Assembly (NCBI GenBank): GCA_022385755.1
Contig: MU278349.1
Coordinates: 496,001-560,000, forward strand
Direction of reading: 5' to 3'
Source of the DNA: Trametopsis cervina
Lineage: Eukaryota > Basidiomycota > Agaricomycetes > Polyporales > Irpicaceae
Length of the DNA stretch: 64,000 bases
Of this stretch, positions 22,579-34,975 are shown piece after piece. Position 1 is the first letter of the stretch; each line of letters starts with the position of its first letter. The notes under the pieces were generated by a model. It was not told the origin of the DNA. It did not search any database and was given only the letters and a program-made list of their open reading frames with translations. A program made the position numbers and the translations under genes.

Positions 22579-24776
22579 ATGGCAAATGAGCGAAAGACGT
22601 ATACCGTAGAGGAAGTTGCACAGGTCTGCACTATTTTGATCTGCCAGAACCACATATTTACCCATTTGCTGCAGCATGACAAACCTGGTGATCTGGTTAG
22701 TTCTGCACGACTGCTACATGCATGATAAATCTAATGGTGTATTTGTAGTGGGTCACGATTGACTCCAAAGTGTACGACCTCTCGAGGTTCGCCAGTCTTC
22801 ACCCAGGAGGTTCCGGTGTCTTATTGACGCCTTCCATCGGTGCGTCATATACGTAGATTGATATCCCTCCTAGAAATACTGATGATATTAACTCAGCTGG
22901 GAAAGATGCTACACAAGCCTTCTTTGGCTTACACCGGCATGAAGTGCTACTTCGCCCACAATATGCACGACTACAGATCGGGACTATTCACGGCCAACAA
23001 GAAACCATCAAGCCCCTGGGAGAGGATGAGGTTTCTCAAGTACCTTATGCCGAACCTTTGTGGCTGTCGAGCGGTTATCACAACCCGTACTACACGGAAG
23101 GTCACAAGAAATTCCAGAAGGCCGTTCGCAAGTTTGTCTCCAGTGTCATTGCTCCCGAGGCTTCCAAGTGTGAGGAGAATGGCAAGAAGATTTCGCAAGA
23201 AGTCGTTGATAAACTATGGTAAAGGTATTCTTTAGCTTTATTTGTAGAAGCTCACCTGGTGGTAGTGAGATGAACATTTTGGCTATGCGTCTCGGCAAAG
23301 GAAAACATCTGAAAGGCCGCACACTCATGGGGGGCATCATTACCCCAGAAGAGTTCGACCATTTCCATGAAGTACGTGAATGTTCCGAACGCTTATGTAC
23401 GCTCTCTCATTTTATTACAGCTCATCATCAACTCTGAGCTCGCACGGTTTGGCACGCGAGGGTTTGTTGACGGATTGCTAGCTGGTGGGGTCATCGCAAT
23501 ACCCCCCATTCTCAACTACGGCGCCCCAGAAATCCAGGCCAAGGTTCTGCCAGAGGTGCTCTCAGGCAAGAAATACGCTTGTTTGGCAATCACTGGTACG
23601 CACCGTTTCGATTTCTTGTCGTCACGTTCCGCTAACAGATTATCCCAGAGGCATTTGCGGGGAGTGATGTTAGTAGTATCCAGACAACAGCCGAGAGGGA
23701 TGGCGATGAGTGGGTTATCAATGGAACGAAAAAGTAGGTCTAGCCGTAAGAACCACGAACATCCTTCTGACCTGTACATCCCAGGTGGATTACGAACGGG
23801 ACGTTCGCAGATTACTTCACTGTCGGCTGCAAGACTGGTGTACGCTACCAGCTTCATCATCCTTGGAACGGTACTGATTCTGCATGGCCAGTCAGGGTTT
23901 ACTGTAATCCTCGTGCCGAGATCCGACAACATTGAAACCAAGGCAATAAAAACCGCATACTCATCAACTGCAGGTACAGCGTATGTTACCTTCGAAAATG
24001 TTCGCGTCCCCGTTTCGTACACCCTTGGTCAGGTCAACGGTGGCATGAAAGTCATTCTTAGCAATTTCAACCACGAACGATGGATGATGTGCTGTACCTC
24101 GCTCAGTGCACAGCGGAAGATCGTAGAGGAGTGCCTGAAGTGGACAAACCAGCGAGTGGTATTCGGCAAGCCGCTACACGCCCAAGCAGTTATCCGCGCA
24201 AAGCTGGCGAACATGATATCTCGAGTTGAAGCCGCGCAGAGCTGGCTCGAGGTCATAACCCATCAGATGAACCACGTAAGCTGTCCGGTTTGCTCTTGAT
24301 ACTACTTCCGCATGACCTTCACATACTCATACGTGTTGATATACCTGCAGATGAGTTACAATGAACAATCTGACAAGCTCGCTGGACCCATCGGTCTTTT
24401 GAAGCAGTACGTCTTCATCTGGGTGTCGCTAATCTGTCATCCGTACTTGTGCATGTAGGCTTACCTGGTTTTACATCTAGATTCATTACCCGCACAGGGC
24501 GAGAGACAGCTGAGGATGCCACACAGATATTTGGCGGGCGTGGTCTCACGCAGTCAGGTATGGGAAAATTCGTTGAGAACGTGAGTAGCCCTCATCCCTT
24601 CTGGTCTACTGACATGAAATCATTGAGCGACAATCTGATATATTGCTTTCTGTATACTACGATAGTATCATCGCACATCTCCATACGATGCTATCCTAGG
24701 TGGCGCTGAGGATGTATTGGGTGACTTGGGGGTGAGACAAGCCCTGAAGAAGATGCCAAAGAATGCACGCCTGTGA
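22579..24776 (+). CDS. Cytochrome b5-acyl-CoA dehydrogenase fusion
   Basis: A flavoenzyme probably oxidising an acyl-CoA, with its own haem electron carrier. Seen: an N-terminal cytochrome b5 domain ([31 protein letters not shown], haem-ligand HPGG, and a second His in [10 protein letters not shown]) across three small exons; then an ACAD N-terminal helical domain ([20 protein letters not shown]), a substrate/FAD middle with [15 protein letters not shown] and [19 protein letters not shown] after splicing, and a C-terminal domain ([45 protein letters not shown]). The Glu of NHER sits where LCAD/IVD-type enzymes carry their base, judged from remembered alignments. About ten introns. No signal peptide. 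This is a fungal b5-ACAD family of unsettled substrate, distinct from mitochondrial single-domain ACADs. Confidence 0.9.
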
Positions 24777-25045
24777 AGGCATGGAGCTGTACTTGGATCT
24801 TATCGTTCTAGGCTTCGCATCTGTATTAGTATTGACATCGATTCGTCTCATCTACATATACTTGAGTGTCCGTTGTTAGTTGCAGGTCCGAACCTGGTCC
24901 GAAACCTCCATAAATCAGACGCCCATGCACAAAACGCGCAGATCACTAGCTTTGCAAGAAACCACACTACGTCAAGTCTATTGTCGCCAGTCCAAGAGAA
25001 GCAAAACCCCTTTTCCATCTATAATCTGATAACAATCAAGCCCCC

Positions 25046-25972
25046 ATGGATTTGCACAGTCCGCCAATGGGCATGGAAGGTCTGCTCGATCCGGCTGCAG
25101 TTCAAGATGATTACGAATTGCACATGCGCTGGATGCGTGTGGCAATGGAAATGGTGAGGCCATAGTTCCAGTCACGATCCATGGATAAACGGCATATCTT
25201 ACAAATATTTACCTTGTACAGGCAGAAGAGGCCCTAGCAGCTGGAGAAGTTCCCGTGGGCTGCGTATTTGTTCGCGAAGGACGAGCGATTGCCAAAGCAC
25301 GCAACAGGACAAACGAGCTCCGAAACGTAAGTACTTAAACATTATAATTCACCTGCTCGCTCCTCACCCTTCCGATGGGTTTATTTATTCATTATGGCAG
25401 GCAACACGACATGCTGAGCTCGAGGCGATCGACGAGATTTTTGCAGACAAGACTCTGACCCCGCATACGCAGTCATATCCGCTCTCGGAAACGACACTCT
25501 ACGTGACTGTCGAGCCATGCATCATGTGTGCATCTGCGCTCCGCCAACTGGGCATCAAAGAGGTATTTTATGGCTGCGGTAATGATCGGTTCGGAGGATG
25601 CGGGAGCGTATTGGGCGTGAATGGCACGTAAGTTTTTGGGTGGTTGGCCGCATGTTTCGCTGTGTGTTCCGCGGGATACCGGCAGTTCCATGTTGCTGGC
25701 ATGGGCCCGATGAATTGCTGATTTGTTGGCTGGTATGTGCAGGGTTGACCATCCAAGACACCCGCCTTATAAGGCGATGGGTGGCTATGCACGGGAAGAA
25801 GCTATCATGGTGTTGCGCCGGTTTTATGTTACAGAGAATGTCAACGGTAAGGTTTCGCGCCTCAGCTTTTGGAATTTGTTTGGGGTCAGTTTGCTAATAG
25901 TCTCGATTAGCACCCATGCCGAAATCGAAGGCGAACAGGGTCCTCAAGATGGAAATCCAACCGCAGCCGTGA
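25046..25972 (+). CDS. TAD2: tRNA-specific adenosine deaminase subunit Tad2/ADAT2
   Basis: The catalytic subunit that converts A34 to inosine in the anticodon of several tRNAs, normally with Tad3. Seen: [20 protein letters not shown], the zinc-binding HAE ([11 protein letters not shown]) with the proton-shuttle Glu, the PCIMC pair of zinc Cys in [14 protein letters not shown], and [20 protein letters not shown], all hallmarks of the family. Five exons are joined at donors after GAAATG, CGAAAC, GGCAC and AACG. The last exon encodes a short basic tail and stops at 25972. Length is about 190 residues, usual for fungal Tad2. It lies downstream of and co-directional with the ACAD gene, and its 3' end converges on the carrier gene with 186 bases between. 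Confidence 0.92.
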
Positions 25973-26158
25973 TTGTAGACTCACCCGCGGAGACGTAAAC
26001 CCACATACCGCGGAGGCAGTTTGGCATCCTTACGGACGAATCAAGGAGTGAGTAGAGTATGCGCTTAGCTTACTATGCAGAGCGGTGATGCGATTACATG
26101 CAACCTAATATCGTAGTCTATAGAAGTGAAAGGAGTGGGCATCGCACCTAAGGAGCAA

Positions 26159-27471
26159 TCAGGCATCGAGCGCAAGAGCCAACTGTCGTTGCTCTCGATG
26201 AGCTGCAGACCTCCGTAGCAGCCAGGCAATGTTTTCGTAAACAACGAACGTTACACAAGTTCCAGGGAGAACTCGGACAAGATTTGTACCGAGACCGCGG
26301 TAGAAACCGCGCAATCCTTCTTCAGCCCATGTGCGTTTAATGCATATAGGGATGGTAGGGTACAGATGTGACGTTGCATTATTCTGCGATAATAGATGAC
26401 TCTCAATTAAATGTCGGCGTGATGTAAGGTCACATGTACGCACCTGTATTCTTGATCTTACCACTTGGTAGGGATAAGTTAGGGTCAAAGCAGACAGCTT
26501 GCTTAGTCCTGACATGACGGTGTACGACGTGTTAGACTGGAAGGAAGCTATCAGCTATTGGGCAAAACGGAGAAGGCGAGTAATTACCAGCTTGTCGTCT
26601 TGTGGCTTCCATTCTCTCCCCTCCCTTGCAAAATTTCTTCGCTTACGAGCGAATCCCCATTTTTTCATTTCCTCATAACCCATGAACTGGATGGCTCCAT
26701 TGCTGACCCCGAACAGGGCCAAACTGGTTCCGCGATACAGTCCCTTGATGCCCTCTGATCGGTAGATAGACGAGAAACCATCTGGCAGGAGTAAGGTTAT
26801 TTATACGGCCTTACGTACAGGAGCGAGAGGTAAGCACGTACCCCATAAGTTGCGATATGCCGCTGGGTCATCCGGACGAGTAGTGAACATCCTAACTTTG
26901 ACAACCCATATAGGATTAGTCATTACGGCAGTGACTGCACCTGAACACGGTCGTTAGTTGGGACGGCAGAAGAAAACGGCAAACAGTATGCGAACTCGCT
27001 TCTGCGGAACAAAGAAGGTATTGTCCTGGGGACATCTTAGATGAATCCCCGTCTGCTACTCGCGCTTTGAGCATGTTATAGCTAGATAGACGGGTTATCA
27101 CGGAAGCGGATATTTAAGGGGGCAGGACATACTTACAACAGGAAGTAGAAGCCCCAGCTGCTCGCGTTCCCTGCAATGTTAGGGCCCACGCCTCTGTAGA
27201 GCCCTCTCCATCCTTGTGTCTCCTTGATCTCTTTCAAGGAATTCCATATTGCAGTACCAACACCACCTGTTGGATTGCTGTTTGCAACTTGGAACTTGAT
27301 TTTGAGGAGGTCTAAAGGGTGCATGCACATCACCGCGACCACACCCGCACCCAAACCTGCCAATGCATGGTCCTGGAGCGTTTTGTCAGCATGATGGGTA
27401 GGGGAGAAAAGGGACGTTGTCGTGCTCACGAACGCAGGATTTGGAAAGTAGCTGGGTGGTTTTTTGTCCAT
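26159..27471 (-). CDS. FLX1: Mitochondrial FAD/folate carrier (Flx1-like)
   Basis: A mitochondrial carrier family protein that probably exchanges FAD or folate across the inner membrane. Seen: first repeat HALAGLGAGVVAVMCMHPLDLLKIKFQV with the PxD/ExxK-type signature, RGLYRGVGPNIAGNASSWGFYF, second repeat with the diagnostic NPIWVVKVRM (about 26905; Trp instead of acidic residue is typical of folate/FAD and pyrimidine carriers), and a third repeat ALTLTYPYQVVRSRIQ then RGFYRGLGTNLVRVLPGTCVTFVVYE. Several exons. A start at MDKKPPSYF gives the usual short N-terminus without a presequence. The Flx1 assignment rests on the NPIW signature and overall resemblance. Confidence 0.88.
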
Positions 27472-27902
27472 GAACAGGACGAGCTACACCGCGACGGTCG
27501 TGGTAGTAAACCGCCTGCAGAGCTCTGACGTGAATCTGGGTTCAGCATGAGTCCGCTGCGTCAGTGATTGGGAACAATTTATAAGCGCTTGTTGACTCGA
27601 CTTGGGTGTCTAACAATACTGTAACTGCACATCTTGCAGACGATACGCTGCGCCTGTCTCATCGATGAGAGCATATCTGGCATAAAGCAAGCGTATAGAA
27701 CAACCCTACAAGTTCGCTCTCCGCTTGCTACCGAGGAAATACACCACCCAATACCCCTACCCCTTAAGCACCCGCTCAGAATATAAGTATTATATACATG
27801 CGGGCCCTTCCACCCTATCTCTCGACGCTTGTACACGCTCACAAGCCACTCTCACTGGTTTCATTCCGTCCTAGGATATATCTGCGGTCGTTATCCACCG
27901 GA
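27472..27902. other. Divergent promoter between FLX1-like and prolyl oligopeptidase genes
   Basis: 430 bases. A TATA element (TATAAGTA, 27782-27789) belongs to the peptidase gene. An ATG at 27798 opens a frame continuous with the peptidase but lies too close to this TATA to be transcribed with certainty. Confidence 0.5.
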
Positions 27903-30900
27903 ATGTCTACTCCATGGACTCCAAACGCATATCCCGCCGCACGCCGGTCCGACCACGTAGACATCTACAAGAGTAAGGCGAAGGGTGAAGTGCATGTCCA
28001 CGACCCATACGAATGGCTCGAACACAATTCAGATGAAACCGAGAAATGGACGACTGCTCAAGAAGCCTTCACTCGACAGTATTTGGATAAAAATTTGGAC
28101 CGTCAGAATCTCGAGGACGAAATTAGGAGGAACACCGATTATGGTAAAGTGAGCGCCATTCAACCATCCTGCTACTGCTTGAGATTGAGCCTTTGCCATA
28201 AAATGTAGTTTTCGCAGCCAGCCTTGAAAAAAGATGGCCGCTGGTACTGGTATTTCAACAGTGGTCTTCAAGCCCAGTCCAGTACGTGCACCTAACACCT
28301 CTCATATAAGATAAATATTGAACGGCTTGCAAAAATCTCAGTCATGTACCGTTCAAAAGATAGCACTCTCCCCACCTTGTCGGGGGAAACAGGGCCAGGA
28401 GGAGAAGTTTTCTTCGACGTCTGTGCCCATCCGTATAGCCCTGGCTATCCACGAACTGACACGTTAGCTTCATTCGCATGCGTTCCGCGCGCTACGATGC
28501 ACCCTGGCACTTCATATCCGAAATTTAGCCCAACTTGCTATCGAAAGACGGCACCGCTGCCCTGAGTGCAACGGCCTTTTCTCGTTCCGGAGAATACTTC
28601 GCATACGGTATTTCACGCTCTGTAAGATCGTCGCTATCAGAAACCCGAGTACGCCACTTATCTACTTGCAGGGAAGTGATTTTTTTACAGTCTACATTCG
28701 CCCAACTTCAGCTCCCCTCGCTAGGGTCCACAACACGACCCAAGTATCGCACGATAATGGTCGCTTGCCTGACGAAATACGTTTCATCAAATTCTCAAGC
28801 ATTACGTGGACTCATGACTCAAAAGGGTTCTTCTATCAGGTTCGCTAGTATTCTGCTTTTACCTCGAGGTCATCACTGAAAGATGGTGTGCGTATATCGA
28901 TCGTCGTACTCTTTCTGTGCTAGCGCTATCCTGAACGCAAGTCCCATGGTGCAGCCGCAGACACCCATGCTGGGACGGAAACCGATAGTGACATGAACGC
29001 AATGCTCTATTATCACCGGGTAGGTACACCACAATGTATGTCGAGTTTGTTTCTGCCCCATTTCCATTCTAAATGTTTGCTTGCAAGCTGAGGATATCCT
29101 GGTGTACAAAGACGACTCGAACCCTGAATGGTTCTGGAGCGCTGAGGTGTCTGAGGTTGACGGCCGTTATCTCATCCTGTCAGTGTCCAGAGATACTTCG
29201 CGGGTAACACGATGTTCTCTGATTTCACACGAATAACGCCTCTTACGCGCTACACGCCCAGAAAAATCTCTTATGGATCGCAGATCTACAGCACAACACC
29301 ATTGGCCAGCACATGCGGTGGATCAAGGTGGTCGACGAATTTGACGCGGCATATACTTAGTGCGTCTTATTCATATGTATTTCGTTATTACTGATGACCG
29401 TTTAGCATTGCGAACGACGACACGAAGTTCTACCTGCTCACGAACAAATATGCCCCACAGGATAAACTAGTTTGTGTTGATATTTCCGCACCCACTAGGG
29501 AGTATGTATTCGAAGACGTCATCCCGGAGGATCCTAATGCACAGCTCGAGAATGTGCTTGCTGTCGCAAACGACAAGTTTGTGACCGTCTACAAACGCAA
29601 TGTACGTTTTGCGCCGTACTAACTCCTCTCCCTGTGCCCCTGCCTCATAAGTCTACGTCATCAGGTGAAAGACGAGATTTATATTTACTCTATGGACGGC
29701 AAGCGCCTTACACGAGTGGCTTCGGATTTTGTCGGGGCGGCATCTGTCGGCGGACGACGCGACCAGCCTTTGTTCTTCGCCACGCTCAGCGGTTTTACGA
29801 ACCCAGGGATCGTAGCAAAGTATGATTTTACCGAAGCAGACGAAAAGAAAAGGTGGTCAACGTATAGAGCAACATTCTTAAAAGGCCTCAAACCAGAAGA
29901 CTTCGAAACGAGTCAGGTCTGGTATGAAAGCAAGGATGGAACGAAGATTCCCATGTTCATTGTAAAGCACAAAGATACTCCGCTTGATGGAACTGCTCCG
30001 GCTATACAATACGGTGCGTTCATTCTTTTGGCCACGACTGCTTCGCTAAGTCAGTGATATGAAGGTTATGGCGGGTTCAGTATCTCTGTCCCGCCATTCT
30101 TCAGCGCGGCCATGCTCACGTTCCTTCAACGTTACCGCGGCGTGCTGGCCGTTCCAAACATACGAGGTGGTGGTGAGTTTGGTGAGGAGTGGCATGAGGG
30201 AGGTATACGAGAACGCAAAGTTCGTCAAGGCTAGATAGAAAACCTAATTACCACTAATCGCTTTGGTAACAGGTGAATTGCTTCGATGATTTCATTGCTG
30301 CAACGTGAGCATCAAACATATTGACCGTCAGTATTCACAAAATAACGAGGCATGCTCAGTCAATACCTCGTCGAGAATAAATACGCGGCGCCCGGGAAGG
30401 TGGCAATCAATGGCGGGTCCAATGGCGGTCTCCTTGTTGCTGCATGCGTCAATCGAGCACCTGAGGGTTTAATCGGAGCTGCAGTGGCGGAGGTTGGCGT
30501 GCTTGACCTTCTCAAGGTATCATTTCAGCGCATTGGCAGCCTGTTTGTATTTATTGACTGCCCTGTAGTTCGCAGACTTCACCATTGGTCGATCTTGGAC
30601 CGCAGATTATGGTGATCCCCATGACCCTAGTGACTTCGACTTTATCTACCCTATCTCACCGCTGCACAATGTACCGACGGACAGAAAACTCCCACCGACA
30701 ATATTGTTGACCGCTGACCGTGAGTTCTACTTCGGTCAAAAGATACCAGGCTGAAGTATTACATGCAGATGATGATCGTGTCGTACCACTGCACTCGTTT
30801 AAGCATGCTGCTACACTCCAGCACACTCTTCCATTCAACCCGAATCCACTTTTGATCCGCATTGACAAGAAGGCGGGACATGGTGCTGGTAAATCCACTG

Positions 30901-31045
30901 ACCAGAGGTAAGCACCTATCGTGCGATCTAAGAACTTTCGGCATACTTACTGGCATCACATCATAGGATAAAGGAAGCCGCTGACAAATGGGGATTCGTC
31001 GTGCAATCTTTGGGTCTGAAACCAGCTACACAAGGTAGTAAATAA
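27903..31045 (+). CDS. Prolyl oligopeptidase (S9A family, POPA-like)
   Basis: A cytosolic serine peptidase that cleaves after proline in short peptides. It has an N-terminal cap helix segment ([29 protein letters not shown]), a seven-bladed propeller encoded in many exons ([62 protein letters not shown]), and an alpha/beta-hydrolase domain with [18 protein letters not shown]. The nucleophile is in [13 protein letters not shown] (about 30415), the catalytic Asp in DDRVVPLHS (about 30775) and the His in KAGHGAGKS (about 30880). More than a dozen introns. The start at 27903 ([11 protein letters not shown]) matches the family; an upstream in-frame ATG at 27798 would add a basic, presequence-like 35 residues. 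Relatives in Amanita/Galerina include the macrocyclase POPB, but no cyclic-peptide precursor gene is visible here, so the housekeeping POPA role is more likely. Confidence 0.92.
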
Positions 31046-31320
31046 TAAATACTACTCATACAGAAACGTCCATGGCTATTTGCTGGAATAGGACTAGCGT
31101 TAGACTTATCCACTGCCCCCAGCCCCTCATTGGGTACATGGTGTACGTAGTTATGGCCGAGGTCCAGCTCTTTGGCTCCTTCGTAATAACATATCCTATC
31201 TCTCACTTAAGCGTGTGAGATTGAACATCTGCGAAGCCAAAAGTTATTAGCTAGAATACGACAGAGTTACTCTTTCAGATACATCTCTGTCCGGACGGTT
31301 GACGCGACTGGTCACACGCT

Positions 31321-32081
31321 ATGTCACAGTGGGCAAACAAGCACACCTCAACGTTACCTTGGGCGTCTGCGAATCGAAGTATGGTTCTACGAGGTGCGTT
31401 CTTGATTGACTGTCCCGTATAGAGTTGAGCTCACGACATGGGACAGCATTCCATTTGCCTGCTATCTTGGGACCGAACACAATACTAAGACATCTTCGAT
31501 CATCATGTTCAGCCTTGCCTTTCAAACAAACTGTCTATCGAACCTACGCTGATGCTGCAAGTCGCAATGCGAACATTCCTCACAGAACTGCGATGCTTGT
31601 CGAAAGAGAGACGGGAAAGCTGAAAGGACCTTTAAGCCTAGAAGAAATTCTTGACGGCCGTGCCAAAGGCGGGTCCGAAGGTCGTCATTACGTTGAAGCC
31701 GTAGAGCTGGTCGCTGAAAAGCCACAACCCATTGTCAAGTATGTCAACATCCGAGAGGAGTACATGAAGAGCAAGGTGCTGAGCCAGAAAAAGCGAGAAG
31801 TCGCGAAGGCACAAAAGACGAAGGAGATTCAGGTAAATTTCCAAGTCGCAGACGGTGACTTGGCGCACAAGCTGAAGAAGGCGAGGGAGGCTTTGGAGCA
31901 GGGTCATAGGGTCATAATCGTCTACACGAATAAGAAACGTATAGCACGCTTCACACCGAGTGAGATGCAGGAAAAGGCTGTTAGTACGGTGGAAATGTTG
32001 GCGGATGTTGCAAGGGAGTTCAAACCATTAGATGTGCTTCACAGCAGTGCGACGATTAGCCTGGAGCCTAAATCGAAATGA
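31321..32081 (+). CDS. Mitochondrial translation initiation factor IF-3
   Basis: Likely binds the small mitoribosomal subunit. The main exon (from about 31423) encodes a Ser/Arg-rich presequence-like start, then the IF3 N-domain (NANIPHRTAMLVERETGKLK, LSLEEILDG) and the C-domain with LSQKKREVAKAQKTKEIQVN, DGDLAHKLKKAREALEQGHR, VIIVYTNKK and an end in SSATISLEPKSK. No ATG opens this frame before residue MLVERE. A short first exon from ATG 31321 (MSQWANKHTSTLPWASANR) joins in frame across a 44-base intron (GTATGG..GTATAG), which I favour. Bacterial-type IF3 of about 230 residues fits the mitochondrial family. Its stop is 43 bases from the end of the convergent PPR-like gene. Confidence 0.85.
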
Positions 32082-32124
32082 TGACTCTATGTTTCTGCTA
32101 TTCCTATATTATATGCGCACTAAT

Positions 32125-34975
32125 TTACATGAATGTTTTCTCTGATTTATCTGGCGTAGCCCTGAGCCCAAAATACTTGTGTCGACGTCTGAGAGGCAGA
32201 CCTCTAGTTTTCGCAGTAGGTATGCGACGTGGGCTGTACCACCGGGCTCCACGTTCAGGGTACGCGAAGGGTGCAATGCGGAGAGTCCTCCGGCGTTCAG
32301 AATCGCGAGTGGCTTCAGGTAATCGGCCGATGAAGAGGTGTCTGTATGCTATCGGAATGGGATAGCCTGAGGCTAGCATAGCTTGCCCGACCTCTTGTAA
32401 GAGAGGCGACCAGTGGCGAGGGAATACCCGCTCCTGCACAAATTTTTTCATAGATCTGGCAAATATGCGCTGGTGGGATTTCGCTTTGCCGTGGCTAGAA
32501 TCGGACTTGAACAGCTGTAATATCGCATTGAAGAACCTGGCATCAGGAACCGGGGCTGCTGCTTGTACCTTTGCAATTTGGCTTTCAGCGTCGCGTAGCT
32601 TGAGAAGGGAGCTGATGACTTGATGACAACCAGATAACATCGTCCGGAATAACATTCCAGTCATCTCTCGACCGGCCTCTCGTCGAGAAAGAGGCTGTTT
32701 CAAAAGTTTTCCTCGCTTGTAAATATATCTCGCCCAACCGAAAGCCCAAGGCTTGTGCTTTGGTTTCCAGACACCCATTTCATCTATTTGACTCGATGGG
32801 AGATGCGATCGGCCAGCCTCCGCAGTGTAACATTGAATCATGGACGTGTACGCGTGGATAGACAAGACCCATGGTTCGACGTCAGGCATGAACTCGGGAT
32901 GCCAGCTAGCCCGCTCAGCTTCTTGGGCCAGTATCCACACTCGTTCTGCAAGACCCGTACGTCCCGCTTTCACTAGCCCATTGATGATGACGGCGAAGAA
33001 ATGGGGGCCAAGCTGAACGGCTCGACGGAGGTACGCCCATCTTGATTTCTTGTGCGGGCGCCTGCGCTCTTTTATGCTGACGTTACCCCAGGACGGGTGA
33101 TCAATCATCCTGAGCTCGGGGAGTATCTTGAATAACAGGTCTGGGACTTCATGAGGTCTACCAGTGGAAATGAGGTGGGTGATGTAAGCCAGAAGGGTTT
33201 GGACCTCAGAAGTAACTGACAGAGATTCAAACGACTTCGGTACATCAAGTGACTGTTGCTGCAGCCTCTGTTTAGCCCTCTCCATTCTTGGGTGTAAAGG
33301 AAGTTTGGATGTATGCGACTGAGGTGGGCGGTCTATCCTATCGTTTAACAATTCGGCAATATCACTTGACTGACGAAGAATATCGAGGGCTAGTTCGCTA
33401 ATATCCATTCTTCTCAGCAAAGTTCCCGAGCGGAGAAGCGTGTTAACCGTGACGATATCCGGGCTGAAATGTGTACAGAGGTAGTGTAACACGTCGGAAG
33501 CAAGGGACGGCGACAGGCGGTGCCGAAGTGCATAATGGAGGAGCGAATTGCAGGCGCGCCTATCGATAAGAGGTGTAGTGTGCTTCGCAGACTTGAGAGA
33601 CACGATCGTGCGATAAAGGAAATCATGGAAGTGCGGATAGGCCTTCACGGACAGCGTTTTGCCCCGCCGCCACACTTGCACTGTGTGATTGGTCTTGGGT
33701 GTCTTGTATAGCACCTTGAATAGGGTCGAGAGATGCGGAAGCTGTACTTCAGTGTTATCCACCAACGATACAAGGTTTGCCAACGCCTGTAATGATTGCT
33801 GCAGTCCATCATCGCCGCCAGGATCATCCAGTTCCGGAACGAACACAGAGCCAATTCCTTCCGTGGTAAGGGCAAGCATCCGAGTTTCGGGATGGGGAGG
33901 CTTCAGTCGAAGATAGCCGGGAGGAAAGCTGGTTGCGTCTTTTATTAAGGGGCCATTAACAATCCCGTCTGATGACCACATATCCAGACGAGTCTGTACA
34001 ACATCCGCATCATTTATTTGATTGGAGATGCATTCCTGATCCCGTGCATCCTTACGTGCTTGGTACGATTGCCAGTCCTTCACCAATAGGACAAAAAGGA
34101 GTGATGCAACAATAATCTCTCCCTGCATGAGACATGCATAGATCAGATTTTCGTACATGCGCTTCGTGCGCTGTTGTCCAAAACGACGAGCGTAGGATAA
34201 AATACTTTGCGCGGCACGGATGCCAGAGTGACTGGCGCTGGAAGGTACGTCGGAAATTTTGTGAGAGAATGCCGCACGATGTTTGAGCTTCTGGACAAGT
34301 CCTGCGACGTGGAACAGGGACCCACTGTCGCAGAGGGAGCGTACGATGGCTTCAGTGGTGCCCGTTCGAATGCGAATGCCTTGCTGCATCATCAGTTCCG
34401 CGTACTTCGCCGCTTTATCCGGAAGGCCGTTACGAATAAGCAAGTGCAGAAAACTATGCGAGGCTAATCGAGGCGACACGGACCGACCAAAATCGATAGG
34501 TTGGAGGGGCAGGGCATGGAGTGCCGCAGGAAGGACCTGAACATCTTGCTGAGTAGGACGGGACAGACCACCCTCGCGTTGATGGGCAGGAAAGTTTGAG
34601 AAATGTAGGGAGTTGACAATGTATAACGCCTCCCTCGGAGAGCACATACGCACTGCTTGAGCAGCAGCACGAGAGACTTGAGGTGCGGTCAATGATTTCG
34701 AGAACAAGTCTTGATAGGCGAACACGGAGGCTTGGGGGGTTGGCTTATCCGAAGAATGTGCATTTGTAAAATCCGGGTTCAGCGGCAAGGCCGCTGTTTG
34801 CAGTGTTCGTAGACACCTGGCCCAGTGAAAGAGGCTAAGTCAATAGAAGAATAAAAGAAGTATTGCCGACTCACCATGGATCATGCCCACCCGCCAGCTT
34901 CAAACTTGCTGTACGCCGTATACGTATATTACTCCATACTCTTGATTTGGCCGCCGTTGACCAAATGCATTGCAT
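32125..34975 (-). CDS. Large helical-repeat (PPR-like) protein, probably mitochondrial
   Basis: A protein of 936 residues from two exons: 34875-34975 and 32125-34834, with a 40-base intron (GTGAGT..TTGACTTAG). The joined N-terminus (MQCIWSTAAKSRVWSNIRIR) is basic, free of acidic residues and typical of a mitochondrial presequence. The body is helical with motifs suggestive of degenerate pentatricopeptide repeats (ASHSFLHLLIRNGLPDKAAK, TKRMYENLIYACLMQGEIIV, FAVIINGLVKAGRTGLAERV). PPR-type proteins process or stabilise organellar RNA. The convergent neighbour is mitochondrial IF3. The gene is real; the PPR call is tentative and it could be another alpha-solenoid family. Confidence 0.75.

Noticed and set aside
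27798..27902. N-terminal extension of the prolyl oligopeptidase
   Set aside because: The ATG is about 9 bases after the TATA element and the family normally starts at the inner MSTPW.
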